DNA of 64,000 bases from Triticum aestivum. Its lineage: Eukaryota; Streptophyta; Magnoliopsida; Poales; Poaceae. The notes below the pieces were generated by a model. The model searched no databases. It was not told where the DNA came from and worked only from the letters and a program-made list of their open reading frames with translations. Every line of letters begins with the position of its first letter. Within the stretch, counting starts at the first letter, position 1. Positions 11,714 to 21,958 of the stretch are shown here, piece by piece. The stretch covers positions 134,259,295 to 134,323,294 of the forward strand of contig NC_057807.1 of assembly GCF_018294505.1 (NCBI RefSeq), read 5' to 3'. Made by a program: the position numbers and the translations under genes.

Positions 11714-13125
11714 TGATACGTCTCCAACGTATCTACTTTTCCAAACACTTTTGCCCTTGTTTTGGACTCTAACTTGCATGATTTGAATGAAACTAACCAG
11801 GACTGACGCTGTTTTCAGCAGAACTGCCATGATGTTGTTTTATGTGTAGAAAAGAAAAGTTCTCGGAATGTCCTGGAAATCCACGGAGGCACTTTTCAGA
11901 TTTAATAAGAATTTTTGGCGAAAGAATTAGTGCCAGGGGGCCCACGGCCTGTCCACGAGACAGGGGGCGCCCCCCCCCCAGGGTGCGGCCCCTATCTCGT
12001 GGGCCCCCTGGACCTCCTCCGACCTCAACTCCAACTCCATATATACCGTCTCGGGGAGAAAAAAATCAGGGAGAAAGTTCATCACATTTTACGACATGGA
12101 GCCACCCCCAAGACCTAATCTCTCTCGGGAGGGCTGATCTGGAGTCCGTTCGGGGCTCCAGAGAGGGGGATTCGTCGCCGTCGTCATCATCAACCATCCA
12201 CCGTCACCAATTTCATGATGCTCACCGCCGTGCGTGAGTAATTCCATCGTAGGCTTGCTGGACGGTGATGGGTTGGATGAGATTTACCATGTAATCAAGT
12301 TAGTTTTGTTAGGGTTTGATCCCTAGTATTCACTATGTTCTGAGATTGATGTTGCTATGACTTTGATATGCTTAATGCTTGTCACTAGGGCCCGAGTGCC
12401 ATGATTTCAGATCTGAACCTATTATGTTTTCATGAATATATGTGTGTTCTTGATCCTATCTTGCAAGTCTATAGTCACCTATTATGTGTTATGATCCGAC
12501 AACCCCGAAGTGACAATAATCGGGATACTTCTCGGTGATGACCGTAGTTTGAGGAGTTCATGTATTCACTATGTGCTAATGCTTTGTTCCGGTTCTCTAT
12601 TAAAAGGAGGCCTTAATATCCCTTAGTTTCCGTAAGGACCCCGCTGCAACGGGAGGGTAGGACAGAAGACGTCATACAAGTTCTTTTCCATAAGCACGTA
12701 TGACTATTTACGAAATACATGCCTACATTACATTGATGAATTAGAGCTAGTTCTATATCACCCTATGTTATAACTATTGCATGAGGAATCGCATCTGGCA
12801 TAATTATCCATCACTGATCCATTGCCTACGAGCTTTTCATATATTGTTCTTCGCTTATTTTCTTTTCTGTTTCTACTGTTACAACTACTACAAAAACCCC
12901 AAAACATTAATCTTTACTTTTGCTACCGTTACCTTTACTATCATACCACTTTTGCTACTAAACACTTTGCTGCAGATACTAAGTTATCCAAGTGTGGTTG
13001 AATTGACAACTCAACTGCTAATACTCAAGAATATTCTTTGGCTCCCCTTGTGTCGAATCAATAAATTTGGGTTGAATGCTCTACCCTCGAAAGTTGTTGC
13101 GATCCCCTATACTTGTGGGTTATCA
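11714..13125 (+). repeat. 5' LTR of the Athila-type Gypsy (1412 bp)
   Basis: It starts TGATACGTCTCCAACGTATC and ends ATACTTGTGGGTTATCA, and pairs with 19829-21237. The first 20 bases contain a 7-bp inverted repeat (GATACGT...ACGTATC). Small ORFs such as 11842-12237 and 12781-13173 recur in both LTRs and are not genes. Confidence 0.92.
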
Positions 13126-13136
13126 AGACTAATTTC

Positions 13137-13154
13137 TGGCGCCATTTCCGGGGA
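13137..13154 (+). other. Primer-binding site, tRNA-Asp type
   Basis: TGGCGCCATTTCCGGGGA begins 11 bases inside the LTR and matches the plant tRNA-Asp 3' complement (TGGCGCCGTTGCCGGGGA) at 16 of 18 positions. Confidence 0.85.
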
Positions 13155-13203
13155 GCATAGCTCTATTCTCTGAGTCACTTGGGATTTATATCTGTTGATC
13201 ACT

Positions 13204-14957
13204 ATGAAGAACTTGAAAGACGATCGAACTACTATTTTGCCCTCAACTACGAGGGGAGGTAAGGAACTGCCATCTAGCTCTGCACTAGATTCTCCTTTCG
13301 TTATTAGTAAGCTTGCGACACCTAAACCTACTACTGCTATGAATTCTGATATGTCGCATGTTATTGATGATGCCACTTCTGCTATGCATGATGAAACTAC
13401 TTCTGTGCTTGATACTACTTTGCCATTAGGTGAATTTCTAGATGAACAACTTGCTAGAGTTAGGGGGAATGAAATTACTAAAGATCCTATTACTGATGAT
13501 AGTGATGATGAAGGTCCCCCCCCCAATGATTATGTTTTACATGTTGTTCCTAAGGGTTATGTTATGAATGAAAAAGCTGCTATGGAAATTCTGGCTTGCA
13601 ATGATAGAAATGATCTTAAGAAATTATTAGCTAAATGGAAGCAGCAGTCTCTTAATGCTAGAATGAAACCCGATCCTGCTTTTGCTACTTTTCACCTATC
13701 TGTGTTACTGATAAGGATTATGAATTCTCTGTTGATCCTGATATTATTACTTTAGTTGAATCTGATCCTTTTTATGGCCTTGAATCCAAAACTGTTGTGG
13801 CACATCTTATCAAGTTGAATGATATAGCCACCCTGTTTACTAATGATGAGAAGTCTCGCTATTTATATATCCTTAAGATATTTCCGTTCTCACTAAAGGG
13901 TGATGCTAAGACTTGGTATAATTTGCTTGCTTCTGGTTGTGTGCGTAGTCCCCAGGATATGATTTATTACTTCTCTGCTAAATATTTCCCTGCTCATAAG
14001 AAACAAGCTGCCTTGCGGGAAATATATAATTTTGTGCAAATCAAAGAAGAGAGTCTCCCACAAGCTTGGGGGAGGCTTCTCCGATTACTTAATGCTTTGC
14101 CCGATCATCCCCTTAAGAAAAATGAAATACTTGATATCTTTTATAATGGACTAATCGATGCTTCCAAGGACTACTTGGATAGTTGTGCTGGTTGTGTTTT
14201 CAGGGAAAGAACAGTCGACAAAGCTGAAATATTATTGAATAATATGTTGACTAATGAAAATAATTGGACTCTTCCTGAGCCAATTCCTGAAGTAATTCCT
14301 GAACCAATTGATCCAACTCCCGAGCCTATTCCTAAACCCACTTCGAAGAAGAGAGGTGTTTTATTTCTCAGTCCTGAAGATATGCAAGAGGCAAAGAAAT
14401 CAATGAAAGAAAAAGGCATTAAAGCTAAAGATGTTAATAATTTACCTCCTATTGAAGAAATACATGGTCTTAATTTACCACCTGAAGAACCACATTGTCT
14501 TGATAACCCGACACAGATAGTAAAGGTAAATTCTCTCTATAGATATGATAAAGTTGAAATACCCTCTACTAAATTCCATAGCCCTTGCTTAGATGAATTT
14601 GATGACTTTATGGCTAGACAAGAAAGTTTTAATGCTTATGTTGGTAGAGAGTTAAAGAATAATGCTTTCGAGATAGGACGCGTAGGTGATAATCTGGCTA
14701 GAGTTAAAGATGAACTTCACCACATTAGCAAATATGCTTCTATGGTTACAACTCAAGCTAAGCAAGTACTTAAAGCTCAAAATGATTTGCTTGAGGAATT
14801 AAATAATAAAAATGACTTTGCTGTTAGAGTGGCTACTAGAACTGGTAGAATGACTCAGGAACCTTTGTATCCTGAAGGCCACCCTAAGAGAATCGAGCAA
14901 GATTCTCAGAGAAATAATTTAGAGGCACCTAGTTCTTCTAAAAAGAAGAAAAAATAA
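13204..14957 (+). pseudogene. Gypsy gag polyprotein, one frameshift
   Basis: Gag starts at ATG 13204 (MKNLKDDRT) and runs open to 13755. The true frame changes near 13690, where the sequence after PDPAFATF continues in the frame of 13797-14957. The central gag domain (about 13790-14220) contains KIFPFSLKGDAKTWYN and YFPAHKKQAALREIYNF, the plant Gypsy capsid signature. A proline/glutamate-rich hinge follows (about 14270-14340, repeated PEPI). The C-terminal part holds NAYVGRELKNNAFEIGRVGD and a lysine tail. The frame ends in an A-rich run at 14938-14957, after which protease continues in another frame. Gag would form particles that package element RNA. Confidence 0.8.
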
Positions 14958-14970
14958 AAACGATAGAACT

Positions 14971-16014
14971 TTGCATGCTTCTAGTGAACCTACTGTAGAC
15001 ACACCTGAGAATCCCAATGATATTTCTATTTCTGATGCTGAAACACAATCAGGTGATGAACATGAACCTGGTGATAATGTTAATGATAATGTTCATGTTG
15101 ATGCTCAACCTAGCAAAGACAATGATGTAGAGATTGAACCTGCTGTTGATCTTGATAACCCACAATCAAAGAATCAACGTTATGATAAGAGAGATTTTGT
15201 TGCTAGGAAGCACGGTAAAGAAAGAGAACCATGGGTTCAGAAACCCATGCCCTTTCCTCCTAAACCATCCAAGTCAAAGGATGATGAGGATTTTGAGCGC
15301 TTTGCTGAAATGATTAGACCTATTTTCTTACGTATGCGCTTAACTGATATGCTTAAAGTAAACCCTTATGATAAATATATGAAGGATATCATCACAAATA
15401 AAATAAAGATACCAGAAGCTAAAATTTCCACCATGCTTGCTAATTACACTTTTAAAGGTGGAATACCAAAGAAACTTGGAGATCTAGGTGTACCAACTAT
15501 ACCATGCTCTATTAAAAGAAATTATGTTAGAACTGATTTATGTGATCTTGGAGCCGGTGTTAGTGTTATGCCTCTCTCTTTATATCATAGACTTGAATTG
15601 AATAAGTTGACACCTACTGAAATATCTTTGCAAATGGCTGATAAATCAACTGCTATACATGTCGGTATTTGTAAGGATGTGCCTGTTGTGGTTGCAAATG
15701 TCACTATCTTAACGGACTTTGTTATTCTTGATATTCCTGAGGACGATAGTATGTCTATTATCCTTGGTAGACCTTTTCTTAATACTACAGGGGCTGTTAT
15801 TGATTGCAACAAAGGCAATGTCACTTTTCATGTTAATGGTAATGAGCATACGGTACACTTTCCGAGGAAACAATCTCAAGTTCATAGCATCAATTCTATT
15901 GAAAAAGTTCCAACTATCATTTTTGGAGGTTTTGAATTTCCTCTCCCTACTGTCAAGAAAAAGTATGATATTCTTATTGTTGGGGATTTTCATATCTCCG
16001 TTGAGGTAACTTAG
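14971..16014 (+). CDS. Gypsy aspartic protease domain (end of the gag-pro region)
   Basis: This 347-codon open frame follows gag after an A-rich run and is in a different frame, so it is either a frameshifted continuation or was made by a ribosomal shift; no ATG sets its start. An acidic N-terminal part (ETQSGDEHEPGD) precedes the retropepsin-like domain: catalytic DLGAGVSVMP near 15544-15573, then ILGRPFLNTTGAVIDCNKGN near 15760-15820. The frame ends at TAG 16012-16014 with no reverse transcriptase after it. In autonomous relatives reverse transcriptase would follow directly. The protease itself looks intact. Confidence 0.75.
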   Translation: MHASSEPTVDTPENPNDISISDAETQSGDEHEPGDNVNDNVHVDAQPSKDNDVEIEPAVDLDNPQSKNQRYDKRDFVARKHGKEREPWVQKPMPFPPKPSKSKDDEDFERFAEMIRPIFLRMRLTDMLKVNPYDKYMKDIITNKIKIPEAKISTMLANYTFKGGIPKKLGDLGVPTIPCSIKRNYVRTDLCDLGAGVSVMPLSLYHRLELNKLTPTEISLQMADKSTAIHVGICKDVPVVVANVTILTDFVILDIPEDDSMSIILGRPFLNTTGAVIDCNKGNVTFHVNGNEHTVHFPRKQSQVHSINSIEKVPTIIFGGFEFPLPTVKKKYDILIVGDFHISVEVT

Positions 16015-16784
16015 TGTTATTCGAAATTTCTCCGGTTCCGTGTTATTCGGAATGAGTTTGTTAACAAGACTTGATCAACCTTGTTAGTGGGTTCATTTTG
16101 ATGATCACGAGATGGATGAAACTAGAAGGCACAACCTTCTGTACTCTCTTTTTACTTTTTGTTATTTAGAATAAATAAAGCAAAATTAGTATTATCCATC
16201 TGTTTTCTGAGTTATCCGTGCATTAAAAAAATAGTCCGAAAATAAAAGTGCTCCAAATGCCCTTCAAATTTAGTATGATTTTTTCTGGAATATTTGAGGA
16301 TTTTAGGCACTGAAAACACTGCATGAGGGGCAAGCACCAGGCCACGAGAGAGGAGGGTACGCCCCCCTATCTCATGGGCCCCTGGTGGCTCCCCTCCACT
16401 TATGCCAGCACCCACACGCTTCATCTTCTACCCAAAAAAATCCCCATCCAGCTCAAGCCCGAGTTCTAGCTCGTTTTGCTGCGATTTTCGATCTCTTAGC
16501 TCAAAGCTCCATTCACAAAACTGCTTTGGGAGATTGTTGCTTGGTATGTGACTCCTCCATTGGTCCAATTAGTTTTTGTTCTAGTGCTTTATTCATTGCA
16601 AATTTTTGCTGCATAGTTGACCATGTTCTTGAGCTTGCATGTTAAATTTTTGAGGTCCCAAGCAATTCCAATGCATGATATAGGCCCTAGGCACTTGTAG
16701 GAGTAGTTGCTATCAATCTTGTTTAGTTTTATTCACTTTCATTTTGAAGTTACTAAAATTTTAGAAATTTTCAGAAAAAGAAAT
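16015..16784 (+). other. Non-coding spacer where pol is missing
   Basis: No reverse transcriptase, RNase H or integrase motif is seen on either strand. The stretch is AT-rich with a GC-rich patch near 16330-16400. It is the expected scar of a pol deletion or replacement in a non-autonomous Athila-type element. Confidence 0.55.
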
Positions 16785-17810
16785 ATGCTTAGAAGAATGT
16801 GCCAAGGTGGTTCCTCGGCAAAGAAAGGGCCAAGGATTGCTATACATGAACAAAATATTAATTTGCCAAGGGACGCAAATGTATGGGCTTGCGAGTGGCC
16901 ATCCAATGATTTTATGGTTGAAGCAGGCTTCAAGGAGGAATTTGACGCGTATGTGCGTAATGCCGAGTTGGAGGACTTCTTACAAGATAAGTGTCCTCAA
17001 TATTATCAATTGACTGATTCCTTTGTGTAGAGGTTTGAATATATTTCTGCGCGTAATTCTCCTAGTGTTATGTTTGATATTTATGATACATCTTATACCA
17101 TGGATTTAGAGGATTTCCCAACTGCTTGCAAACTCCCGCAGTAGGGTAATATTAATGATCCTCCCAAATCTGAAGTTAGAGATTTTCTTGCTAGTATTAC
17201 TGTGGGAGAATCTAGGGACGTAACACAAGCTACCATAGGGAGCATTCATTTTCCTGCTATACATTACTTTGCTCTCTTTATTGGTAGATGCATTAACGGT
17301 AAGGACGAAGTATGTCACATGTGTGCCCCTGACCTTCGTGTCCTCAAGAGTGCTGTGTCAAGTTATAGAGGTTATAACTTGGGGGCAATAGTTGCACGTA
17401 GGTTGCATAATAATAGTAGAAGGGGAGATTTCTTTGGAGGAATTTATGCAACTCGTGTGGCTAATTTTCTTGATATAGCTCCACGAGAGGGGGATATGAT
17501 TGTACCTCCTGTTTATTTGGATAAAGAAGCTATGTTTGATCATCAATTTCTTGAGAGGAATGAACAATTCCTCCATTATCGACTAACCTATAACAAACGC
17601 AACGTCGTCCATGTTACTCTTCCTGCTCCCTACCTTTTTGATTATCAGGCAAAAGGAAGATATGTTATCACCAGGAAAGAATCAACTGAATATGAGAGGG
17701 GAATGGAGGCAGCTCGCCAACACGCTGCTGCTCAGGAGGCGGTCGCCTCTTCATCTCAGTACTACCCCAGTTTCACTTATGGATATCAGCCAGGCGGTCA
17801 CTGGTATTAA
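16785..17810 (+). pseudogene. Athila-type ORF (downstream ORF of plant Gypsy elements), two in-frame stops
   Basis: One frame runs from ATG 16785 (MLRRMCQGG) to the TAA at 17808-17810, about 341 codons, broken only by TAG at 17028-17030 and TAG at 17142-17144. The middle (HFPAIHYFALFIGRCINGK) and the following GYNLGAIVARRLHNN block match what I know of the Athila ORF1-like domain, an unexplained plant-specific protein. The C-terminus is rich in Q, A, S and Y. No signal peptide or clear membrane segment is seen, so an envelope role is not supported. Only two changes, both to TAG, separate this copy from an open frame. Confidence 0.7.
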
Positions 17811-19828
17811 ACCAACTTAGGCCAAAAGCCTAAGCTTGGGGGAGTACGTATTTCTCACCACTTTACATTCATGTTCACACACTAGTCGTCGGTGCTCATA
17901 CTCTTTCATTGTATTATCCATGCTAGTTTAAATTTCTTTTTCTAGTTTTCTTCTTGTGTGTTTGATAAACTTTAAGAAAAACCAAAAAAAATAGTTAGTT
18001 TAATTTCCTTTGCTTGTAGTAGAAATTAAAATGAAAACCCAAAAAGATTTCTCGTTCTTCTTTTACTTGTTGGGAGCTTTCCCGTGCAAATAGTTTTCTT
18101 TTCTTTTCTTTTCTTTGGGGGTCGAGAAGACCATATTGAAAATGCTTAGTTGCTCTTATATGCATCATTGTTTATTTAGTTTAGAGCCCATATTACTTGT
18201 CTTCTCTCTTGAGTTGAGTGCTTGCAGATTCCAGCTTAGTCCAATGCACATGCACTATTATTATTATACACATCGTTCGGTCGTGTAAGTCAAAGGCAAT
18301 AATGATGATATATGATGGACTTATTGGGATAAGAAAAGCTGGTATGAACTCGACCTATCTTGTTTTTGTAAATATGATGAGTTCATCATTCCTGAGTCAG
18401 CTATTATGGAGTAAACATATTTGCAATGACATTTAGAGATTATAGTAGCTTGTGCCATGCTTGATTAGCTATGAGTTATAATGGTTTACCTTGCGTGCCA
18501 ACATGCTATTAGAATGATTATGATGTGGTATGATAGGATGGTATCCTCCTTTGAATGTATTAAGTGACTTGACTTGGCACATGTTCATGCATGTAGTTGA
18601 ATCAAATCAACATAGCCTTCATGATATTTATGTTCATGTTAGATTATATCCTACTCATGCTTGTACTTGGTGTGAATTAATTCTAATGCATGTTTACGAT
18701 TGTTGTCGCTCTCTCAGTTGGTCGCTTCCCAGTCTTTTGCTAGCCTTCACCTGTACTAAGCGGGAATACTGCTTGTGCATCCAAACTCCTTAAACCCCAA
18801 AGTTGTTCCATATGAGTCCACTATACCTTCCTATATGCGGTATTTACCTGCCGTTCCAAGTAAATTTGTATGTGCCAAACTCTAAACCTTCAAATGAAAT
18901 TCTGTTTTGTATGCTCGAGCAGCTCATGTTTCAACTAGGGTTGCCTATATCTTCCATGCTAGGTGGGTTATTCTCAAGAGGGGTGGACTCCGCTCCTCAT
19001 TCACGAGAAAGGGCTGGTAACCGGGATGCCCAGTCCCATGATCCAAAAAGATCAAAACAAATCAAAATAATTAAACGAAACTCCCCCAGGGGTGTTGTAT
19101 GTTGGAGGCACTCGTTGTTTCAAGCAAGCCATGGATTGATGCTTGTGGAGGAAGGGGAGTATAAACCTTTACCATTCTGTTTGGGAACTGCCTATAATGC
19201 ATGTAGTATGGAGGATACAACCATCTCATAGTTGTTGCGTTGACAACAAAAGTATGCCGCTCAAAATGCTATTTAATCTCTATTTTAAAATCGAGCTCTG
19301 GCACCTCTACAAATCCCTGCTTCCCTCTGTGAAGGGCCTTTCTATTTACTTTTATGTTGAGTCATCATCCTTCTTATTAAAAGCACCCGCTGGAGAGCAC
19401 ACTGTCATTTGCATTCATTATCATTGGTTTATATTGGGTATGACTTGACTTGATCTCTTTTACCATGAATTACAATGTTTAGTCGGTCCTTGATCTTTAA
19501 AGGTGCTCTGCATTTATGTTTTGCGGTCTCAGGAAGGGCTAGCGAGATACCATTTTGTTATATCATGTTATGATTATTTTGAGAAAGTGTTGTCATCCGA
19601 GTTTTATTATTATGGCTCGCTAGCTGATTATGCTATTGATATGAGTAATTGTGAGACCTATGTGTTATTGTTAGTATGGTTAGTTCATAATATTTGTTGA
19701 AACTTGAATGCTGGCTTTTCATGTTACAACAACAAGAGTAAACAGAGTTTGTAAAAGTTCTTCTTTATCACTTTCAGTTTATCAACTGAATTGCTTGAGG
19801 ACAAGCAAAGGTTTAAGCTTGGGGGAGT
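17811..19828 (+). other. Non-coding 3' interior of the Gypsy, ending in the polypurine tract
   Basis: About 2 kb of AT-rich sequence with no convincing coding. The ORFs at 18530-18793 and 18803-19231 lack family features. The polypurine tract GCTTGGGGGAG lies directly before the 3' LTR. The 15-mer TAAGCTTGGGGGAGT occurs twice, at 17831-17845 and 19814-19828. Confidence 0.7.
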
Positions 19829-21237
19829 TGATACGTCTCCAACGTATCTACTTTTCCAAACACTTTTGCCCTTGTTTTGGACTCTAACTTGCATGATTTG
19901 AATGAAACTAACCCGGACTGACGCTGTTTTCAGCAGAACTGCCATGATGTTGTTTTATGTGTAGAAAAGAAAAGTTCTCGGAATGTCCTGGAAATCCACG
20001 GAGGCACTTTTCATATTTAATAAGAATTTTTGGCGAAAGAATTAGTGCCAAGGGGCCCATGGCCTGTCCACGAGACAGGGGGGCGCCCCCCCTAGGGTGC
20101 GGCCCCTATCTCGTGGGCCCCGTGGACCTCCTCCGACCTCAACTCCAACTCGATATATACCGTCTCGGGGAGAAAATCAGGGAGAAACTTTCATCGTGTT
20201 TTATGAGACGGAGCCGCCCCCAAGAGCTAATCTCTCTCGGGAGGGCTGATCTGGAGTCCGTTCGGGGCTCCGGAGAGGGGGATTCGTCACCGTCGTCATC
20301 ATCAACCATCCTCCATCACCAATTTCATGATGCTCACCGCCGTGCGTGAGTAATTCCATCGTAGGCTTGCTGGACGGTGATGGGTTGGATGAGATTTACC
20401 ATGTAATCAAGTTAGTTTTGTTAGGGTTTGATCCCTAGTATCCACTATGTTCTGAGATTGATGTTGCTATGACTTTGCTATGCTTAATGCTTGTCACTAG
20501 GGCCCGAGTGCCATGATTTTAGATCTGAACCTATTATGTTTTCATGAATATATGTGTGTTCTTGATCCTATCTTGCAAGTCTATAGTCACCTATTATGTG
20601 TTATGATCCGACAACCCCGAAGTGACAATAATCGGGATACTTCTCGGTGATGACCGTAGTTTGAGGAGTTCATGTATTTACTATGTGCTAATGCTTTGTT
20701 CCGGTTCTCTATTAAAAGGAGGCCTTAATATCCCTTAGTTTCCGTAAGGACCCCGCTGCAACGGGAGGGTAGGACAAAAGACGTCATACAAGTTCTTTTC
20801 CATAAGCACGTATGACTATTTACGAAATACATGCCTACATTACATTGATGAATTGGAGCTAGTTCTATATCACCCTATGTTATAACTATTGCATGAGGAA
20901 TCGCATCTGGCATAATTATCCATCACTGATCCATTGCCTACGAGCTTTTCATATATTGTTCTTCGCTTATTTTCTTTTCCGTTTCTACTGTTACAACTAC
21001 TACAAAAACCCAAAAACATTAATCTTTACTTTTGCTACCGTTACCTTTACTATCATACCACTTTTGCTACTAAACACTTTGCTGTAGATACTAAGTTATC
21101 CAGGTGTGGTTGAATTGACAACTCAACTGCTAATACTCAAGAATATTCTTTGGCTCCCCTTGTGTCGAATAAATAAATTTGGGTTGAATACTCTACCCTC
21201 GAAAGCTGTTGCGATCCCCTATACTTGTGGGTTATCA
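19829..21237 (+). repeat. 3' LTR of the Athila-type Gypsy (1409 bp)
   Basis: It matches the 5' LTR along its length with scattered substitutions, for example AACCCGGACTG here against AACCAGGACTG at the 5' copy. It ends GTGGGTTATCA at 21237, followed by AGTCG. Confidence 0.92.
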
Positions 21238-21958
21238 AGTCGAAAGAAGGGCAAAAATGCTTGATGTGCGATCAAGCTAGATATGCTCATAGACTATGAT
21301 AGGGTTGAGTGGCATTATCTCGAGGCTATGCTTTCAAGGCTCGGCTTCGGAGATCGTTTTGTCAGATTGGTAATGAAATGTGTAACCTCTGTTCGGTTTA
21401 CGATCAAAGTTAATGGGGAGCTCCTGCCATACTTTACTCCTTCCAAAGGACTCAGACAGGGGGATCCGGTATCGCCTTACCTCTTTCTCATATGTGCATA
21501 AGGCCTCACATCCTTGCTGAATAACTATGGGGGTGCACACATAGACAGAGGGATCCGGGTGAGTGTTCATGCACCTTGGGTGAATCACTTATTATTTGCT
21601 GATGACAGTCTTATCTTTCTCAGTGCCAATATCCAGAGTGCAGAACAGTTAAATGATATTCTTCGGCCCTATGTGGACTGCTCAGGTCAGGCAGTGAACC
21701 AAGAGAAAAGTTCTATCTTCTTTAGTGCTAATTCAGGCCATGACCTAAAGGAAGCATTAGAAGTTACTCTTGGGATCCCAGTGGAAGCATTCTGAACGTT
21801 ACTTGGGACTGCCTACAGCAATTGGAAGAATCCTAGTGGCACTTTTAACCATCTAGGTGAAAGAGTGGGGAAAAATTGTGGTTAGTCTAAGAGAAACTTA
21901 GCTTGCATAGGGAGGGAAGTCTTGTTGAAATCAGTTGCCCAAGAGATACCAACTTACA
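21238..21958 (+). pseudogene. LINE ORF2, part 2: reverse transcriptase core
   Basis: Coding resumes after the Gypsy with the reverse transcriptase motifs in order: [36 protein letters not shown], and the catalytic box LLFADDSLIF at 21592-21618, where the two aspartates bind the metal ions. A stop interrupts after FLICA near 21499-21501, and another frame break occurs near 21793. The block ends at 21958 with the TTACA target site of the LARD-like element and continues at 39344. This part would copy LINE RNA at the nicked target. Confidence 0.85.

Larger units (their letters stand above)
11714..21237 (+). mobile_element. Complete non-autonomous Athila-type Gypsy retrotransposon (9524 bp)
   Basis: Two LTRs (11714-13125 and 19829-21237), both starting TGATACGTCTCC and ending GTGGGTTATCA, flank an interior with a tRNA-Asp primer site, gag, protease, an Athila-type ORF and a polypurine tract. 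Reverse transcriptase, RNase H and integrase are absent: between the protease stop at 16014 and the Athila-type ORF at 16785 there is no coding of that kind. Target duplication is AGGCG (11709-11713) and AGTCG (21238-21242), one mismatch. The LTRs differ by scattered substitutions and a short C-tract length change, so insertion is not very recent. The element would need proteins from an autonomous relative. Confidence 0.9.

Noticed and set aside
11842..12237. ORF of 131 codons, repeated at 19957-20349
   Set aside because: It lies within both LTRs of the Gypsy element, with differences that change the protein; no coding signature.
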